This document shows, piece by piece, positions 16,901 to 25,257 of a stretch of DNA of 64,000 nucleotides. The stretch lies in assembly GCF_046036945.1 (NCBI RefSeq), contig NZ_JBJQOQ010000021.1, positions 1 to 64,000 on the forward strand, written 5' to 3'. The notes under the pieces were generated by a model. That model did no database searches and was not told the origin of the DNA. It was given only the letters and a program-made list of their open reading frames with translations. Source of the stretch: Brevibacillus_C sp046036945 (GTDB lineage Bacteria > Bacillota > Bacilli > Brevibacillales > Brevibacillaceae). The position numbers and the translations under genes were made by a program. Positions within the stretch are counted from its first letter, which is position 1. Every line of letters begins with the position of its first letter.

Positions 16901-17353
16901 CAGCATCGCCTCTTGCAGCGATTCAATGGGTTTGGGAGTTCCCGGGATGACGGGGACGCCGGCTTCGACAGCCAGGTTGCGAGCCGCCACCTTATCGCCA
17001 AACTTTTCAATCAAATCAGAGGCGGGTCCAATAAAGATGATGCCTTCCTCCTGGCAGCGACGGGCAAATTCGGCATTTTCTGCCAAGAAGCCGTAGCCGG
17101 GGTGAATCGCGTCAATGTCGTTGCGCTTGGCGATCTCGATGATGCTTTCAATGTCCAGGTAAGCTTCAATCGGTCCTTTCCCTGCACCGACCAGATAAGA
17201 CTCGTCAGCTTTAAAACGGTGAAGCGACGTGTTGTCCTGCTCCGAGTAGACAGCGACAGTCCGAATGCCGAGCTCAGTTGCAGCCCGAAAAATTCGGATG
17301 GCAATTTCGCCGCGATTGGCGACGAGCAGTCTGTTGATTTTTCTGATCTGCAT
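13907..17353 (-). CDS. pyc: Pyruvate carboxylase
   Basis: 1148 residues. Biotin carboxylase domain at about 5-455 (LVANRGEIAIRIFRAA; ATP loop KGVSGGGGRGMR; IEVNPRIQVEHTITE), carboxyltransferase domain at about 535-810 (TDTTFRDAHQSLFATR; LHTHDTSGNG, metal-binding), allosteric linker, and biotin carrier domain at the end with EAMKMET and the biotinyl Lys near 1114. It carboxylates pyruvate to oxaloacetate in the cytosol for anaplerosis. The ATG at 17353 follows GGGGGAG; an in-frame upstream extension of 29 codons lacks a ribosome binding site. Confidence 0.98.
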   Translation of the reverse strand: MQIRKINRLLVANRGEIAIRIFRAATELGIRTVAVYSEQDNTSLHRFKADESYLVGAGKGPIEAYLDIESIIEIAKRNDIDAIHPGYGFLAENAEFARRCQEEGIIFIGPASDLIEKFGDKVAARNLAVEAGVPVIPGTPKPIESLQEAMLFAKEHGYPIIIKGVSGGGGRGMRIVRSQDQLQDALDRARSEARSSFGNATVYLERYLENPKHIEVQIIGDQYGNVVHLFERDCSVQRRHQKVVEVAPSLALSDELRESICRSALTLMKQAGYSNAGTVEFLLTPDQKYYFIEVNPRIQVEHTITELITGIDIVQTQILIAEGHALTDPKISINSQEDVKMSGYAIQCRVTTEDPENGFAPDTGRILAWRDGGGFGVRLDGGNGYPGANVTPYYDSLLVKISTYGDTFEQASRKMLRTLREFRIRGVKTNLPFLENVVTHPDFLSGSYDTSFIDTKAELFVFPGRQDRGTKLLHYIGNTLVNGYPGLPKHEKKPHFDYPRIPRTPFSQPYPEGTKQILEREGADGLVKWIQAQNKVLLTDTTFRDAHQSLFATRVRTYDLVAIAEATGKMAHDLFSLEMWGGATFDTSMRFLRESPWDRLALLREKIPNVLFQMLLRGANAVGYTNYPDNVIQAFVKASAEHGIDVFRIFDSLNWLEGMRVAIDAVRNTGKIAEAAICYTGDILDPNRTKYSLGYYVDLAKQLEKAGAQILAIKDMAGLLKPYAAYQLVNALKQEIGIPIHLHTHDTSGNGAAILLKAVEAGVDIVDACVSSLSGLTSQPSINALIASLEHNERETGLDLAAWNKLSDYWGDIRPYYQGFESGLKASNAEVYVHEMPGGQYSNLEQQAKAVGLEGRWDEVKAMYTTVNRMFGDIVKVTPSSKVVGDMALFMVQNNLTEENIYEKGERIDFPDSVIQFFQGYLGQPPGGFPERLQQVVLKGREYFTTRPGELLAPVDFAKVREEISAKIGREASELDVLSYIMYPQVFLQYDQSLKEYGDLSYLDTPTFFYGLRPGEETAVSIERGKTLIIKLVAIGDLQPDGKRIIYFELNGQPREIVVRDQAAQVTVKQRVKADPQNPNQLGASMPGKVLKVLVEVGDKVRKGEHLLVSEAMKMETTLQAPSDAKVKAINVKAGDMIEAGDLLMELE

Positions 17354-17612
17354 GGTTTTCTCCCCCTTGGCTCTCCGTCTTTTGAGGTGTAAAATCTCTT
17401 TGTATAGTTCAAATATACATAAAATCGAAACATTTTTCATCCGTTTTCCCAGTATTTTTACCGGATAAAGATATAAATGATGTGGCGCTGCTTTCTATTC
17501 GCCGAAATGGGGAAGAACTGGAGACTAAATGCAAAGCGCAAATATGGTACACTAGTGATTGTTCGTTTGAGAGACATCAGATGCTTGGTTTAGGTAGGAG
17601 TGTACGAGAATT

Positions 17613-18419
17613 ATGGAATTGCTGATCGTCATCACAATGACTGCGCTTATTAGCTGCATCGACACCGTCTCATATGCCGCGCGCCTGTCCGCCGCCCGCA
17701 CCCGCCGCGTCGGCGCATCCGGCTCGCTGTTTAATATTCTCGTGATTTTCTCGAGGTTCGCTGTGATGGCCCAGATGCTGGTCCTGGGCTGGATGCTGGA
17801 CCGCGCCATTCACCTGGGCAGAACGGATGAGCTGTTTTTCCAACTCCGGTTTGTCCTGCTGTCGATGAGCGGCGGGATTGTCGTGGGGATGCTGATCCTA
17901 CCGTCTGTCGCGCGGATTTTGGCGATCGGGACATTAAAGCTGGACCAGCATGGGAGCGTGCCGAAAATCGTCTTTCAAGAGGGGCTGTTCCGCACGCTGC
18001 GAAAGCTTCCCTCTCAATTCTGGCTGCCTTCTTTTCGCGCCAATTGGCGGCAGATCAGGGCTGCCGATCTGACGTATTCCTTTCTCTTGATGAATGCCGT
18101 CATTTTTTCCTTTTATTCGATCGCCAATCTCTCGGCGCTGCTGGCCGGTGCGATGGTCCCGGGGTTTCGTTCGTTTGCCCAGCAGATGGCTTCGGTCATC
18201 AACGGCGTCGGAACGATCCTGCTGGTGATCTTCGTCGACCCGCTCAGCGCCAAGCTGATGGATGACGTGGTCATCGAAAAAAGGCCGCTGCGCGACCTGA
18301 AAGCGGCCGTCTTTCAACTGGGCGTCGGCCGCCTGCTGGGTACGTTCATCGCCCAGCTGCTGCTCTGGCCGTTTGCCTATTTTATCAAATGGGTGGTCCT
18401 GCTCTTTCCGCCCGCTTGA
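17613..18419 (+). CDS. amj: Lipid II flippase Amj
   Basis: 268 residues, close to the length of Amj (formerly YdaH) of B. subtilis. It is a polytopic membrane protein with about six segments and an N-terminal pattern typical of the family (SCIDTVSYAARLSAARTRRVG and SLFNILVIFSRFA). Amj is an alternative to MurJ for moving lipid II across the membrane and in Bacillus is induced by envelope stress (SigM). No ECF-type promoter is visible upstream; an extended -10 (TGGTACACT) lies near 17544. ATG start with TAGGTAGGAG upstream. Confidence 0.88.
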   Translation: MELLIVITMTALISCIDTVSYAARLSAARTRRVGASGSLFNILVIFSRFAVMAQMLVLGWMLDRAIHLGRTDELFFQLRFVLLSMSGGIVVGMLILPSVARILAIGTLKLDQHGSVPKIVFQEGLFRTLRKLPSQFWLPSFRANWRQIRAADLTYSFLLMNAVIFSFYSIANLSALLAGAMVPGFRSFAQQMASVINGVGTILLVIFVDPLSAKLMDDVVIEKRPLRDLKAAVFQLGVGRLLGTFIAQLLLWPFAYFIKWVVLLFPPA

Positions 18420-18470
18420 ATACCGCTCCCATCCTTCGTCGAGAATGGTAGTTAGGGAAGGAGGGTTCGC

Positions 18471-18989
18471 ATGCAACTGATGGAAAAAGAGGCCGCCGAG
18501 ATCTGGCGGCTGTTGATCCCGCCCAGGCACTGGCTGTTTTCGGACGAGTTGCCCAGGGACGAGTTTATCTTCACCTATCGCGGGAAAATCTACTTCGTCA
18601 ATAATGACGGCTCCGTACTGTCGATGGAGAAGCCGGCCTGCCTGGAATTGATGAAACTGGGCGACCTGCTGGATCATCTGGTCTTCTCCGACGACACGTA
18701 CGACTTTGACGACAACGGCATATTTGACATCGGCACCATCCTGCGGCACATGGGCTACGTGGTTCCCACTTACCGCAAGCAGGAGAGGGGAACCTACCTG
18801 ATCGAGATCGTCAACACGCTTGACCCCGATGTGATGGTAACCCGTTACGAACTCAGGCAGGTCAGCTTTGTCTTCGCCCTCTATCACGCCATGATGCGCT
18901 GCCGTGAGTTAAATGAGAAGTCCGGCTGGGAGTCCGAGCATGAGGTAAAAGAGATTTCACGCTGCACTGACACAGTCCTTCTCCAATGA
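18471..18989 (+). CDS. Hypothetical protein
   Basis: 172 residues, soluble, acidic in the middle (SDDTYDFDDNG). No known motif was recognised. The N-terminal half has alternating beta-strand-like stretches (FIFTYRGKIYFVNNDGSVL), the C-terminal half is helical with FVFALYHAMMRCRELNEKSG. A strong GAAGGAGGG site precedes the ATG. It lies 51 nt behind amj on the same strand without a clear terminator, so the two may share a transcript. Confidence 0.65.
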   Translation: MQLMEKEAAEIWRLLIPPRHWLFSDELPRDEFIFTYRGKIYFVNNDGSVLSMEKPACLELMKLGDLLDHLVFSDDTYDFDDNGIFDIGTILRHMGYVVPTYRKQERGTYLIEIVNTLDPDVMVTRYELRQVSFVFALYHAMMRCRELNEKSGWESEHEVKEISRCTDTVLLQ

Positions 18990-19075
18990 GCCCTAACGCA
19001 TCCAGATAGTGAAAAGTAAAGGGAAATCGGGTATGATGGAATGTGTACATACTTTACCCATGAGGAGGAATTACC

Positions 19076-19591
19076 GTGACAGTAGAACGTCAAGGCGTCG
19101 TTACTTTTAAAGACCAAGCAGTTACCCTGCTCGGACCGGAGATCAAGGTAGGGGATAAAGCACCTAACTTTACGGTACTGGCGAATAACCTGAGCCCGGT
19201 TACGCTGGACAATTCGAAGGGCAGCGTACGGATCATTTCTGTAGTGCCTTCGCTCGATACCGGTGTGTGCGACGCGCAAACCCGCCGCTTCAACGAAGAA
19301 GCTGCCAAACTGGAAGGAGTCAAGATTTTGACCATTTCCGTCGACCTGCCGTTCGCACAGGCTCGCTGGTGCGGCGCTGCCGGCATCGACAAGGTGCAGA
19401 CGCTGTCCGACCACCGCGACCTTTCCTTCGGTCTCGCTTACGGTGTAGCCATTAAAGAACTGCGCCTGTTGTCCCGTGCTGTATTCGTCATCGATTCCAG
19501 CGACAACGTCGTCTACGTTGAGTACGTTCCTGCAGTTGGCCAGCATCCGAACTACGAGGCAGCTATCGAAGCGGCCAAAGCTGCGAAGTAA
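19076..19591 (+). CDS. tpx: Thiol peroxidase Tpx
   Basis: 171 residues of the atypical 2-Cys peroxiredoxin class. The peroxidatic Cys65 lies in VVPSLDTGVCDAQTRRFNEEA and the resolving Cys99 in QARWCGAAG. The enzyme reduces hydrogen peroxide and alkyl hydroperoxides with thioredoxin in the cytosol. The start is GTG with GAGGAGGAATTACC upstream. An inverted repeat (ACAAGCC...GGCTTGT) without long T run separates it from the convergent map gene. Confidence 0.96.
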   Translation: MTVERQGVVTFKDQAVTLLGPEIKVGDKAPNFTVLANNLSPVTLDNSKGSVRIISVVPSLDTGVCDAQTRRFNEEAAKLEGVKILTISVDLPFAQARWCGAAGIDKVQTLSDHRDLSFGLAYGVAIKELRLLSRAVFVIDSSDNVVYVEYVPAVGQHPNYEAAIEAAKAAK

Positions 19592-19663
19592 ACTTCTTTG
19601 CGGAGAAACAAACAAGCCTTTCCTTGCAGCGCAAGGAGAGGCTTGTTGTCTGTTGGCCGAATC

Positions 19664-20410
19664 TTACTGCTCCGTCAGAATCAGCGGTCCGTCGCCGGTG
19701 ATCGCGATGGTGTGCTCGTACTGGGCAGACAGGCCGCCGTCGATCGTCCGGGCCGTCCAGCCGTCGTCGTCGATGGTGGCGTGATAGCTGCCTGTGTTCA
19801 GCATCGGTTCGATGGTCAGCACCATGCCTTCCTTCAGGCGAGGCCCTTTGCCGGCAGGGCCGTAGTGAGGAACGTACGGATCCTCGTGCATCTCTTCCCC
19901 GATGCCGTGGCCGGTAAAATCGCGGACGACGGAAAATCCATTGGCTTCGGCAAAGGTTTGGATGGCGTGCGAAATGTCTCCGATGCGGTTGCCGACGACT
20001 GCCTGCTTGATCCCGAGATACAGTGCTTCTTTGGTCGTGTCGAGCAGTTTTTTCGCCGTTTCGGAAACGTTGCCGACCGCATATGACCAGGCGGAATCGG
20101 CCAGCCAGCCGTTCAGGTTCACCACCATGTCGATGGTCACGATATCTCCGTCTTTGAGCGGTTCTTTGTTGGGAAAGCCGTGACAGATGACATCGTTGAC
20201 GGAAGCACAGGTGGCATACGGGTAACCGTGGTACCCCTTTTGTTCGGGAGTTGCTCCGTGCTGCTTGAGGAATTGTTCAACGAACTGATCGATTTCCCAG
20301 GTTGTCACACCTGGACGAATTCGGTTTCGAATCTCACGATGGCATGCGGCCAACACTTTGCCGGCGGCATGCATATATTCAATTTCTGCTTTTGTCTTCA
20401 CGACGATCAC
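19664..20410 (-). CDS. map: Type I methionine aminopeptidase
   Basis: 248 residues with all five metal ligands: Asp in GDIVTIDMVV, Asp in LADSAW, His in DFTGHGIGEEMHE, Glu in VLTIEPML and Glu in SAQYEHTIAI; the substrate His is in YPYATCASVNDVICHG. It removes the initiator Met from nascent proteins. The gene is a stand-alone copy outside a ribosomal-protein operon, like the second map of Bacillus. The start is GTG after GGGTGAGG. Confidence 0.95.
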   Translation of the reverse strand: MIVVKTKAEIEYMHAAGKVLAACHREIRNRIRPGVTTWEIDQFVEQFLKQHGATPEQKGYHGYPYATCASVNDVICHGFPNKEPLKDGDIVTIDMVVNLNGWLADSAWSYAVGNVSETAKKLLDTTKEALYLGIKQAVVGNRIGDISHAIQTFAEANGFSVVRDFTGHGIGEEMHEDPYVPHYGPAGKGPRLKEGMVLTIEPMLNTGSYHATIDDDGWTARTIDGGLSAQYEHTIAITGDGPLILTEQ

Positions 20411-20544
20411 CCAGACCTCACCCCGTTGGATAAATTCTTTTGCTTTGTAAAAGATACTTTCTTGACCAATCTATTGTAACATATTCGGATAAACGGCATG
20501 CGACAACACAAAACGGTCATGACCGAAAAGGGGGGATGACAGCC

Positions 20545-21450
20545 ATGCTACTGCAGTTCGAGGCGACAGAAGCTGACGAGGGAAAGACGATTCGCGATGT
20601 GCTGCAGTCAGCGCACGGCGTGTCGAGGCGCTTGCTGACACGTGCGAAATACGGAGGCAGCATCTGTCTGAACGGAGCGGCTGCTTACGTCACGGAGCAC
20701 CTGAAAAAAGGCGACCAGGTAACGCTTTTCCTGCCGGCAGAGGAGGCAGAGACGCTCGTGCCGCAGCCAATGCCGCTGGCCATACGATATGAGGATGAGG
20801 ATCTGTTAGTTCTGGCCAAACCGGCAGGTGTGGTCGTACATCCGACGCGAACCCATCCAGACGGCACGTTAGCCAACGGGGTAGTGGCGTATTGGCAGGC
20901 GAAGGGAGAAAGCCGGAAATTTCGCCCGGTCAATCGCTTGGACAAAGATACATCAGGGCTGTTGATCGTCGCGAAAAACCAGTGGGCACATGAACAGTTC
21001 GCCCGGATGCAGCGGGAGCGGACGCTTAGGCGCACCTATCAGGCGATCGCAGAGGGGCTGATCGAGGATGATCAGGGGATGGTTGAGGCGCCGATCGGAC
21101 TGCGCGACGACTCGATCATCGTGCGAGAAGTGCGGCCGGACGGCCAGTATGCCCGTACGCATTACCGGGTGCTCAAAAGGGGAGAGGACATGACATGGCT
21201 GGAATTGCAGCTGCAGACTGGAAGGACCCATCAAATCCGCGTCCATCTGAGCCACCTGGGCCATCCGCTGGCAGGAGACGATCTGTACGGCGGCAGCCGG
21301 GAGAGAATCAGCCGGCAGGCACTCCACGCGGCGGCGTTGTCATTTTGCCATCCGCGCTCAAAGGAGATGCTGACGCTGACAGAGCCAGTGCCGCCGGACA
21401 TGGCTCAGCTGATCGGACAGATCGAGGGGCGGGACGGAGCGGATGAATAG
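20545..21450 (+). CDS. RluA/RluD-family pseudouridine synthase
   Basis: 301 residues. An N-terminal S4-like RNA-binding segment (TIRDVLQSAHGVSRRLLTRAKYGGSICLNG) is followed by the catalytic domain with RLDKDTSGLLIVAK, in which Asp133 is the nucleophile, and LQTGRTHQIRVHLSHLGHPLAGDDLYGG. It isomerises uridine in 23S rRNA or tRNA; the exact site is not deducible. ATG at 20545 fits the AAGGGGGG site; another in-frame ATG lies at 20536, within it. Confidence 0.92.
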   Translation: MLLQFEATEADEGKTIRDVLQSAHGVSRRLLTRAKYGGSICLNGAAAYVTEHLKKGDQVTLFLPAEEAETLVPQPMPLAIRYEDEDLLVLAKPAGVVVHPTRTHPDGTLANGVVAYWQAKGESRKFRPVNRLDKDTSGLLIVAKNQWAHEQFARMQRERTLRRTYQAIAEGLIEDDQGMVEAPIGLRDDSIIVREVRPDGQYARTHYRVLKRGEDMTWLELQLQTGRTHQIRVHLSHLGHPLAGDDLYGGSRERISRQALHAAALSFCHPRSKEMLTLTEPVPPDMAQLIGQIEGRDGADE

Positions 21451-21506
21451 AGCCCGCTTACAGCGCAGGCGGTATGGGCTGCGGCTGCCGTATGCCGCAT
21501 GCAGCC

Positions 21507-21779
21507 TCACCGCTTCCGCCGGATCGCCGAGTAATCAGACAGACTGTCCAGGCGCAGCGTTCTTTGGTACAGGCTGCTCGTGCCGAAGTTGCTCGGCGTG
21601 CCGTACGGCGTAAAGTTGGGTTCCGGGCGGTCGGGCAGCACGCCGCTCTGGTTAAAGTAAAAGGAACGGTCGCTATGGATCACCTGATCGTATCGCGTGC
21701 TCTTCGCCGTCCATGTGCCGCAGCCGGAAAGAACGAGGGCCAAACCCATCAAACAGGCAAAATACCGGCGGTCGTTCAT
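21507..21779 (-). CDS. Small lipoprotein of unknown function
   Basis: 90 residues with a lipoprotein signal peptide: a short basic start (MNDRRYF), a hydrophobic core and the lipobox LVLSGCG, with lipidation at Cys20. The mature part is about 70 residues, polar, rich in Tyr, Ser and Pro (HSDRSFYFNQSG, NFTPYGTPSNFG). A good site (GGTGAGGTGATG) precedes the ATG. The family was not recognised. Confidence 0.72.
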   Translation of the reverse strand: MNDRRYFACLMGLALVLSGCGTWTAKSTRYDQVIHSDRSFYFNQSGVLPDRPEPNFTPYGTPSNFGTSSLYQRTLRLDSLSDYSAIRRKR

Positions 21780-21958
21780 GAAACATCACCTCACCTGTTA
21801 GCGTAAGCCCGGGGAGCCGTTTTCATTCTGCAGCTTTCATCGTTCTTCTCCGTCCAGAGGCGGAGGACAAATCCCTCCGCAGCCAGTTTTGGCCGACAAG
21901 CTTGTTCGGGTATCTTTAAGGTACAAGAGAAATCGGTTGTGGAAAGGAAGGATTGCTG

Positions 21959-22294
21959 ATGAACCGCCTCTACCGTTCGCGTTACGACAAAAAGCTTTTC
22001 GGCTTGTGCGGTGGGATCGCCAAATTTTTGCAGATAGATGCGACACTGGTTCGCTTGATCTTTGTTGTGGTTTCGATCTTTACCGTTGTTCCAGTGTTTT
22101 TCTACTTTGTGCTCTCCTTTATCGTCCCGAAGGAGCCGTATTATCCGTTCGCGGCAGACAGGCTCCGCCGGGAATTCCCGGATTTTACCGAAAGTGACGA
22201 GCTGGACCGGGAGATTGACCGTGTCGAAAAACAGGCTCTGCAGCAGGAAGTGTACCGCTTGCGGGCGGAGTTGGCCAAATTTCGATCACATTGA
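21959..22294 (+). CDS. PspC-domain membrane protein
   Basis: 111 residues. The PspC pattern RSRYDKKLFGLCGGIAKFLQIDATLVRLIFVV is followed by one hydrophobic stretch (IFTVVPVFFYFVLSFIV) and a charged coiled-coil tail (LDREIDRVEKQALQQEVYRL). PspC domains occur in envelope-stress sensing proteins. The start ATG has GGAAAGGAAGGA upstream. No psp neighbours are present, so its partner is unknown. Confidence 0.85.
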   Translation: MNRLYRSRYDKKLFGLCGGIAKFLQIDATLVRLIFVVVSIFTVVPVFFYFVLSFIVPKEPYYPFAADRLRREFPDFTESDELDREIDRVEKQALQQEVYRLRAELAKFRSH

Positions 22295-22371
22295 AAAATC
22301 TTGTCAACAAATTTTCCTTCCCGAATACTATAGTAAAGGTACTGTTACATAGGAACAGGGAGGGAAGGTAC

Positions 22372-22542
22372 GTGTATCTCGGCGTGTTTGACATGAATCA
22401 GCGTTTAGAGCAAACTCGCAAGGTGCTGCGGGAAAAACAGCACCTGAAAAAGCTGATTGAAGAGGACATCCTCGAGTTGGAGCGGGACGTCCGTGATTTG
22501 GAAAAGATGTTGGACACGAGAACTGATAAGGCAATCAGTTAG
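22372..22542 (+). CDS. Small coiled-coil protein
   Basis: 56 residues, nearly all a predicted coiled coil (QRLEQTRKVLREKQHLKKL, EEDILELERDVRDLEKML). GTG at 22372 follows GGGAGGGAAGGTAC; ATG at 22393 is a weaker alternative. A terminator follows. Family not recognised. Confidence 0.6.
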   Translation: MYLGVFDMNQRLEQTRKVLREKQHLKKLIEEDILELERDVRDLEKMLDTRTDKAIS

Positions 22543-22552
22543 CCAACGCGCA

Positions 22553-22588
22553 AAAGATGGTTCCGGATGGGAGCCATCTTTTTTTTCG
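22553..22588 (+). terminator. Intrinsic terminator
   Basis: Stem AAGATGG...CCATCTT with an inner GG/CC extension and a run of eight T, 11 nt behind the small coiled-coil gene. Confidence 0.9.
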
Positions 22589-22691
22589 GTTCGTGCGTTC
22601 TTGTTTTGGATGAGGACTGAGCCCAGATTGTCACCATCCGGTACAAGTGATAGGATAAAATCAGAAATGAAAATCGACAGGGGGCAGGGCA

Positions 22692-23444
22692 ATGGATACG
22701 TTTCAACAGCATTTACATACCTATCAAGCCACAGTGAAGAGCGACATGGAAAAGCGGATGGCTTTCATTCGCGACCAGATCGACGGCCAGGGTCTGGGCG
22801 GCGCCGTCGTCGGCATCTCGGGAGGCATCGACAGCGCAGTGGTTGCCGCTCTCTGCGTGCGGGCTCTCGGCCGGGAGCGGGTGATTGGCGTATGGATGCC
22901 CGCCAATTCGCTGTCCATCCATGCAGAGGATGCAGCCATATTGGCCGAGGCGATTGACCTGAACCTCGTCACGGTGGATCTGGGCCCGACTTTTGAGACG
23001 ATCATGGGAGAACTGTCCCAAGTCATGGCGTTTAACGACAAGACCAAAGGAAACACGAAAGCGCGGCTGCGGATGACCACGCTGTACGCGATTGCCAACG
23101 AGAAGGGATACCTCGTCGTCGATACCTGCAACTACAGCGAACTGTACATCGGATACATGACCAAAGGGGGAGACGGCCTCGGGGACATCAACCCGGTGTC
23201 CAGTCTGACCAAACATGAAATCCGCATTTTGGCTGCAGAACTGGGCGTGCCGGAGTCGATCATCACTAAGGCCCCGTCGGCCGATCTCTGGGCCGGCCAA
23301 ACAGATGAGCAGGAGATGGGCTTCACGTACGAGGAGCTGGACCGTTTCCTGATCACAGGCGAGACCACACCTCAGGCGAAGGAGCGCATTTTGCACCTGC
23401 ACCGCATCTCCGAGCATAAGCGGACACTGGCCCCGGGAATCTAG
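22692..23444 (+). CDS. nadE: Ammonia-dependent NAD(+) synthetase
   Basis: 250 residues without a glutaminase domain. The PP-loop SGGIDSA is at 43-49, followed by the NAD synthetase motifs TKGNTKARLRMTTLYAIAN, TCNYSELYIGYMTKGGDG and KAPSADLWAGQTDE. It converts deamido-NAD to NAD with ATP and ammonia. ATG after GGGGGCAGGGCA. Single gene. Confidence 0.95.
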   Translation: MDTFQQHLHTYQATVKSDMEKRMAFIRDQIDGQGLGGAVVGISGGIDSAVVAALCVRALGRERVIGVWMPANSLSIHAEDAAILAEAIDLNLVTVDLGPTFETIMGELSQVMAFNDKTKGNTKARLRMTTLYAIANEKGYLVVDTCNYSELYIGYMTKGGDGLGDINPVSSLTKHEIRILAAELGVPESIITKAPSADLWAGQTDEQEMGFTYEELDRFLITGETTPQAKERILHLHRISEHKRTLAPGI

Positions 23445-23543
23445 AGAAGTGTCGGAGCCATTCCCGAAAGGCATGATTGCCAACCGGCAGGGATCGTTTA
23501 TAATAAGGAGATACAACAGTTCATAATAAAGAGGTGGAAATAC

Positions 23544-23768
23544 ATGTCAACGACAGAGCTGCTGCTGAGCACAAATTTGGAGGGGCGCGTATCGCGCACG
23601 TTGAAGAGCTACTTCCGCAGTACCAATGACGTGCTGCTGCGGGAAAGCCTGCAGGCGACCGGACTTACGGAAGAACACGTAGAAGAGATTATGTCCCTTC
23701 TGGACAACAACCACACGGTGAGTGAAATCATGGATCTGATGCGCGAAAAAGGCGCGTTTCAGAAATAG
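23544..23768 (+). CDS. Small hypothetical helical protein
   Basis: 74 residues, helical, with two recognisable halves: LEGRVSRTLKSYFRSTNDVLLRE and TGLTEEHVEEIMSLLDNNHTVSEIMDLMRE, a UBA-like or helix-turn-helix-like arrangement. No family was recognised. An AAGAGGTGGAAATAC site precedes the ATG; the hairpin behind it is a terminator. Confidence 0.65.
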   Translation: MSTTELLLSTNLEGRVSRTLKSYFRSTNDVLLRESLQATGLTEEHVEEIMSLLDNNHTVSEIMDLMREKGAFQK

Positions 23769-23778
23769 GATAAACAAA

Positions 23779-23823
23779 AACGACCGGACCTTAGGGGTTC
23801 CGGTCGTGTGGGTTTTTTTTTGT
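23779..23823 (+). terminator. Intrinsic terminator next to the assembly gap
   Basis: Stem ACGACCGGAACC-like: ACGACCGGACC, loop TTAGGG and GTTCCGGTCGT, followed by GTGGG and eight T. The same hairpin reappears directly behind the gap. Confidence 0.85.
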
Positions 23824-23908
23824 NNNNNNNNNNNNNNNNNNNNNNNNNNNNNNNNNNNNNNNNNNNNNNNNNNNNNNNNNNNNNNNNNNNNNNNNNNNNN
23901 NNNNNNNN
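23824..23908. other. Assembly gap (85 N)
   Basis: Unknown bases only. Both flanks carry the same hairpin (CGGACCTTAGGGGTTCCGGTCGT), so the true sequence may be a tandem terminator or the two contig ends may simply overlap. Confidence 0.95.
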
Positions 23909-23945
23909 CGGACCTTAGGGGTTCCGGTCGTTTCGGTTTTTTTTG
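23909..23945 (+). terminator. Second copy of the terminator hairpin after the gap
   Basis: CGGACCTTAGGGGTTCCGGTCGT followed by TTCGG and eight T. The 5' bases of the stem are hidden in the gap. It lies at the 3' end of the minus-strand DUF2062 gene. Confidence 0.7.
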
Positions 23946-23948
23946 GTC

Positions 23949-24428
23949 CTATACTTTTCCAGGGGCAAGCGAGCGGCGCGAACGTTTTTTGCGATACCAC
24001 TGCAGTCCGGCGTAAACGAGGAAAAAGCTTCCGATTGCGACAAAAAATCCCATCACGGCGCTTCCGGTAAAGTAGACGAGACTCCTTTGAACCCAGGCCA
24101 CCCATCTGGAAACGGATTCGTTGTTGTGTTTGATATGTTCTTCCAAAAGTTTGCCGATCAACGTACTGCCAAGCTTATAATTGATTGCCATGAAGATCGG
24201 GAGCACGATTTTCCCGATGACGAATCCAATCAGTGAGGCGGAAAAACTGGAGCGGAACAGGAGGTTCATGGGATACAGCAGAATGAATGCCAAGCCGAAC
24301 GTAGGAAGTGTGATGAACTCGATGAAAATACCAACGGAAAAGCCTCTGGCGATAAAGGAGGGGGCGCCCTTCATGCGAATCAGCTTATAGTATTCGTACT
24401 TCAGTTTCCGGTAGATCTTTCTCCACAT
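23949..24428 (-). CDS. DUF2062 membrane protein
   Basis: 159 residues. The family pattern is visible: KLIRMKGAPSFIARGFSVGIFIEF followed by LPTFGLAFILLYPMNLLFRSS and SLIGFVIGKIVLPIFMA; a last membrane segment lies near residue 125 (AVMGFFVAIGSFFLVYAGL). Function unknown; such proteins are often found near glycosyltransferases or lipid enzymes. The start MWRKIYRKL is favoured because GAGGAG lies upstream; an in-frame start 63 bp earlier is possible. Confidence 0.82.
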   Translation of the reverse strand: MWRKIYRKLKYEYYKLIRMKGAPSFIARGFSVGIFIEFITLPTFGLAFILLYPMNLLFRSSFSASLIGFVIGKIVLPIFMAINYKLGSTLIGKLLEEHIKHNNESVSRWVAWVQRSLVYFTGSAVMGFFVAIGSFFLVYAGLQWYRKKRSRRSLAPGKV

Positions 24429-24594
24429 GATGGCTTGTCTCCTCACGGTGTTTCTGTCGATTACTCTCATTATAACCGATAGGACCGCCATAAGCCACGG
24501 CGGTATTCATAATTATTCTGGAAAATGGGCCGGCCGGATGCACTTTGATTTCTCATAATGATTTGGCATAATGAAGGAATCATACGTGTGAAGA

Positions 24595-25257
24595 GTGGTG
24601 ACATGGTTGGAGGAGCTGGTGCAAACATTCGGGGACTACATTTCCGAATACGGGGTTGTAGCCTTATACCTGCTGTTTTTTCTCGGCATTCTCGGCATGC
24701 CGCTGCCGGAAGAAACGCTCCTGGTCTTTTCCGGTTTTCTCGTTTCGACCGGAAAGCTTTCCTATCTGCCGGCCTTGATCGCCTGTTACCTGGGCTCGAT
24801 CAGCGCGATGACGGCGGCCTATTGGATCGGACGCCTGCTTGGCTACTCGTTTATCGAACGTTACGGAAGCCGCTTGGGGCTTGGTTACAAATGGTATAAA
24901 CGGACAGAGGAATGGTTTAACCGGATCGGCAAGTGGATCCTGCCAATCGGCTATTTCATCCCCGGGGTCCGTCAGTTTACGGCTTACTTCGCCGGCATCA
25001 CGAAGCTGCCTTTTCCGACCTTTGTGCTATTGACGTACGGTGGAGGGCTGGTGTGGACTGTGCTGTTCGTGACGCTCGGCTGGCAGCTGGGTGAACGCTG
25101 GGAGCAGGTGTTTGCCTTTGTGTCGCACAACCTGGCGGCGGTTTTCCTGGCGGTCATCGTGGCTATCGTCGGCTCGGCCATGTACAGCCAATACCGGAAG
25201 AAAGAGATGTCGAAAAAGAAGTCGCTGCCTAAACCAGAACAGGAGGGATCACAGTGA
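24595..25257 (+). CDS. DedA-family (VTT domain) membrane protein
   Basis: 220 residues. Typical motifs are GILGMPLPEETLLVFSGFL, the re-entrant segment GSISAMTAAYWIGRLLG and the arginine motif FIPGVRQFTAYFAG, with four to five membrane segments and a Lys-rich tail. DedA proteins act as scramblases or flippases for phospholipids or undecaprenyl phosphate. Two adjacent GTG codons can serve as start; the ribosome binding site is weak. The downstream DUF1232 gene overlaps by 4 nt. Confidence 0.9.
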   Translation: MVTWLEELVQTFGDYISEYGVVALYLLFFLGILGMPLPEETLLVFSGFLVSTGKLSYLPALIACYLGSISAMTAAYWIGRLLGYSFIERYGSRLGLGYKWYKRTEEWFNRIGKWILPIGYFIPGVRQFTAYFAGITKLPFPTFVLLTYGGGLVWTVLFVTLGWQLGERWEQVFAFVSHNLAAVFLAVIVAIVGSAMYSQYRKKEMSKKKSLPKPEQEGSQ

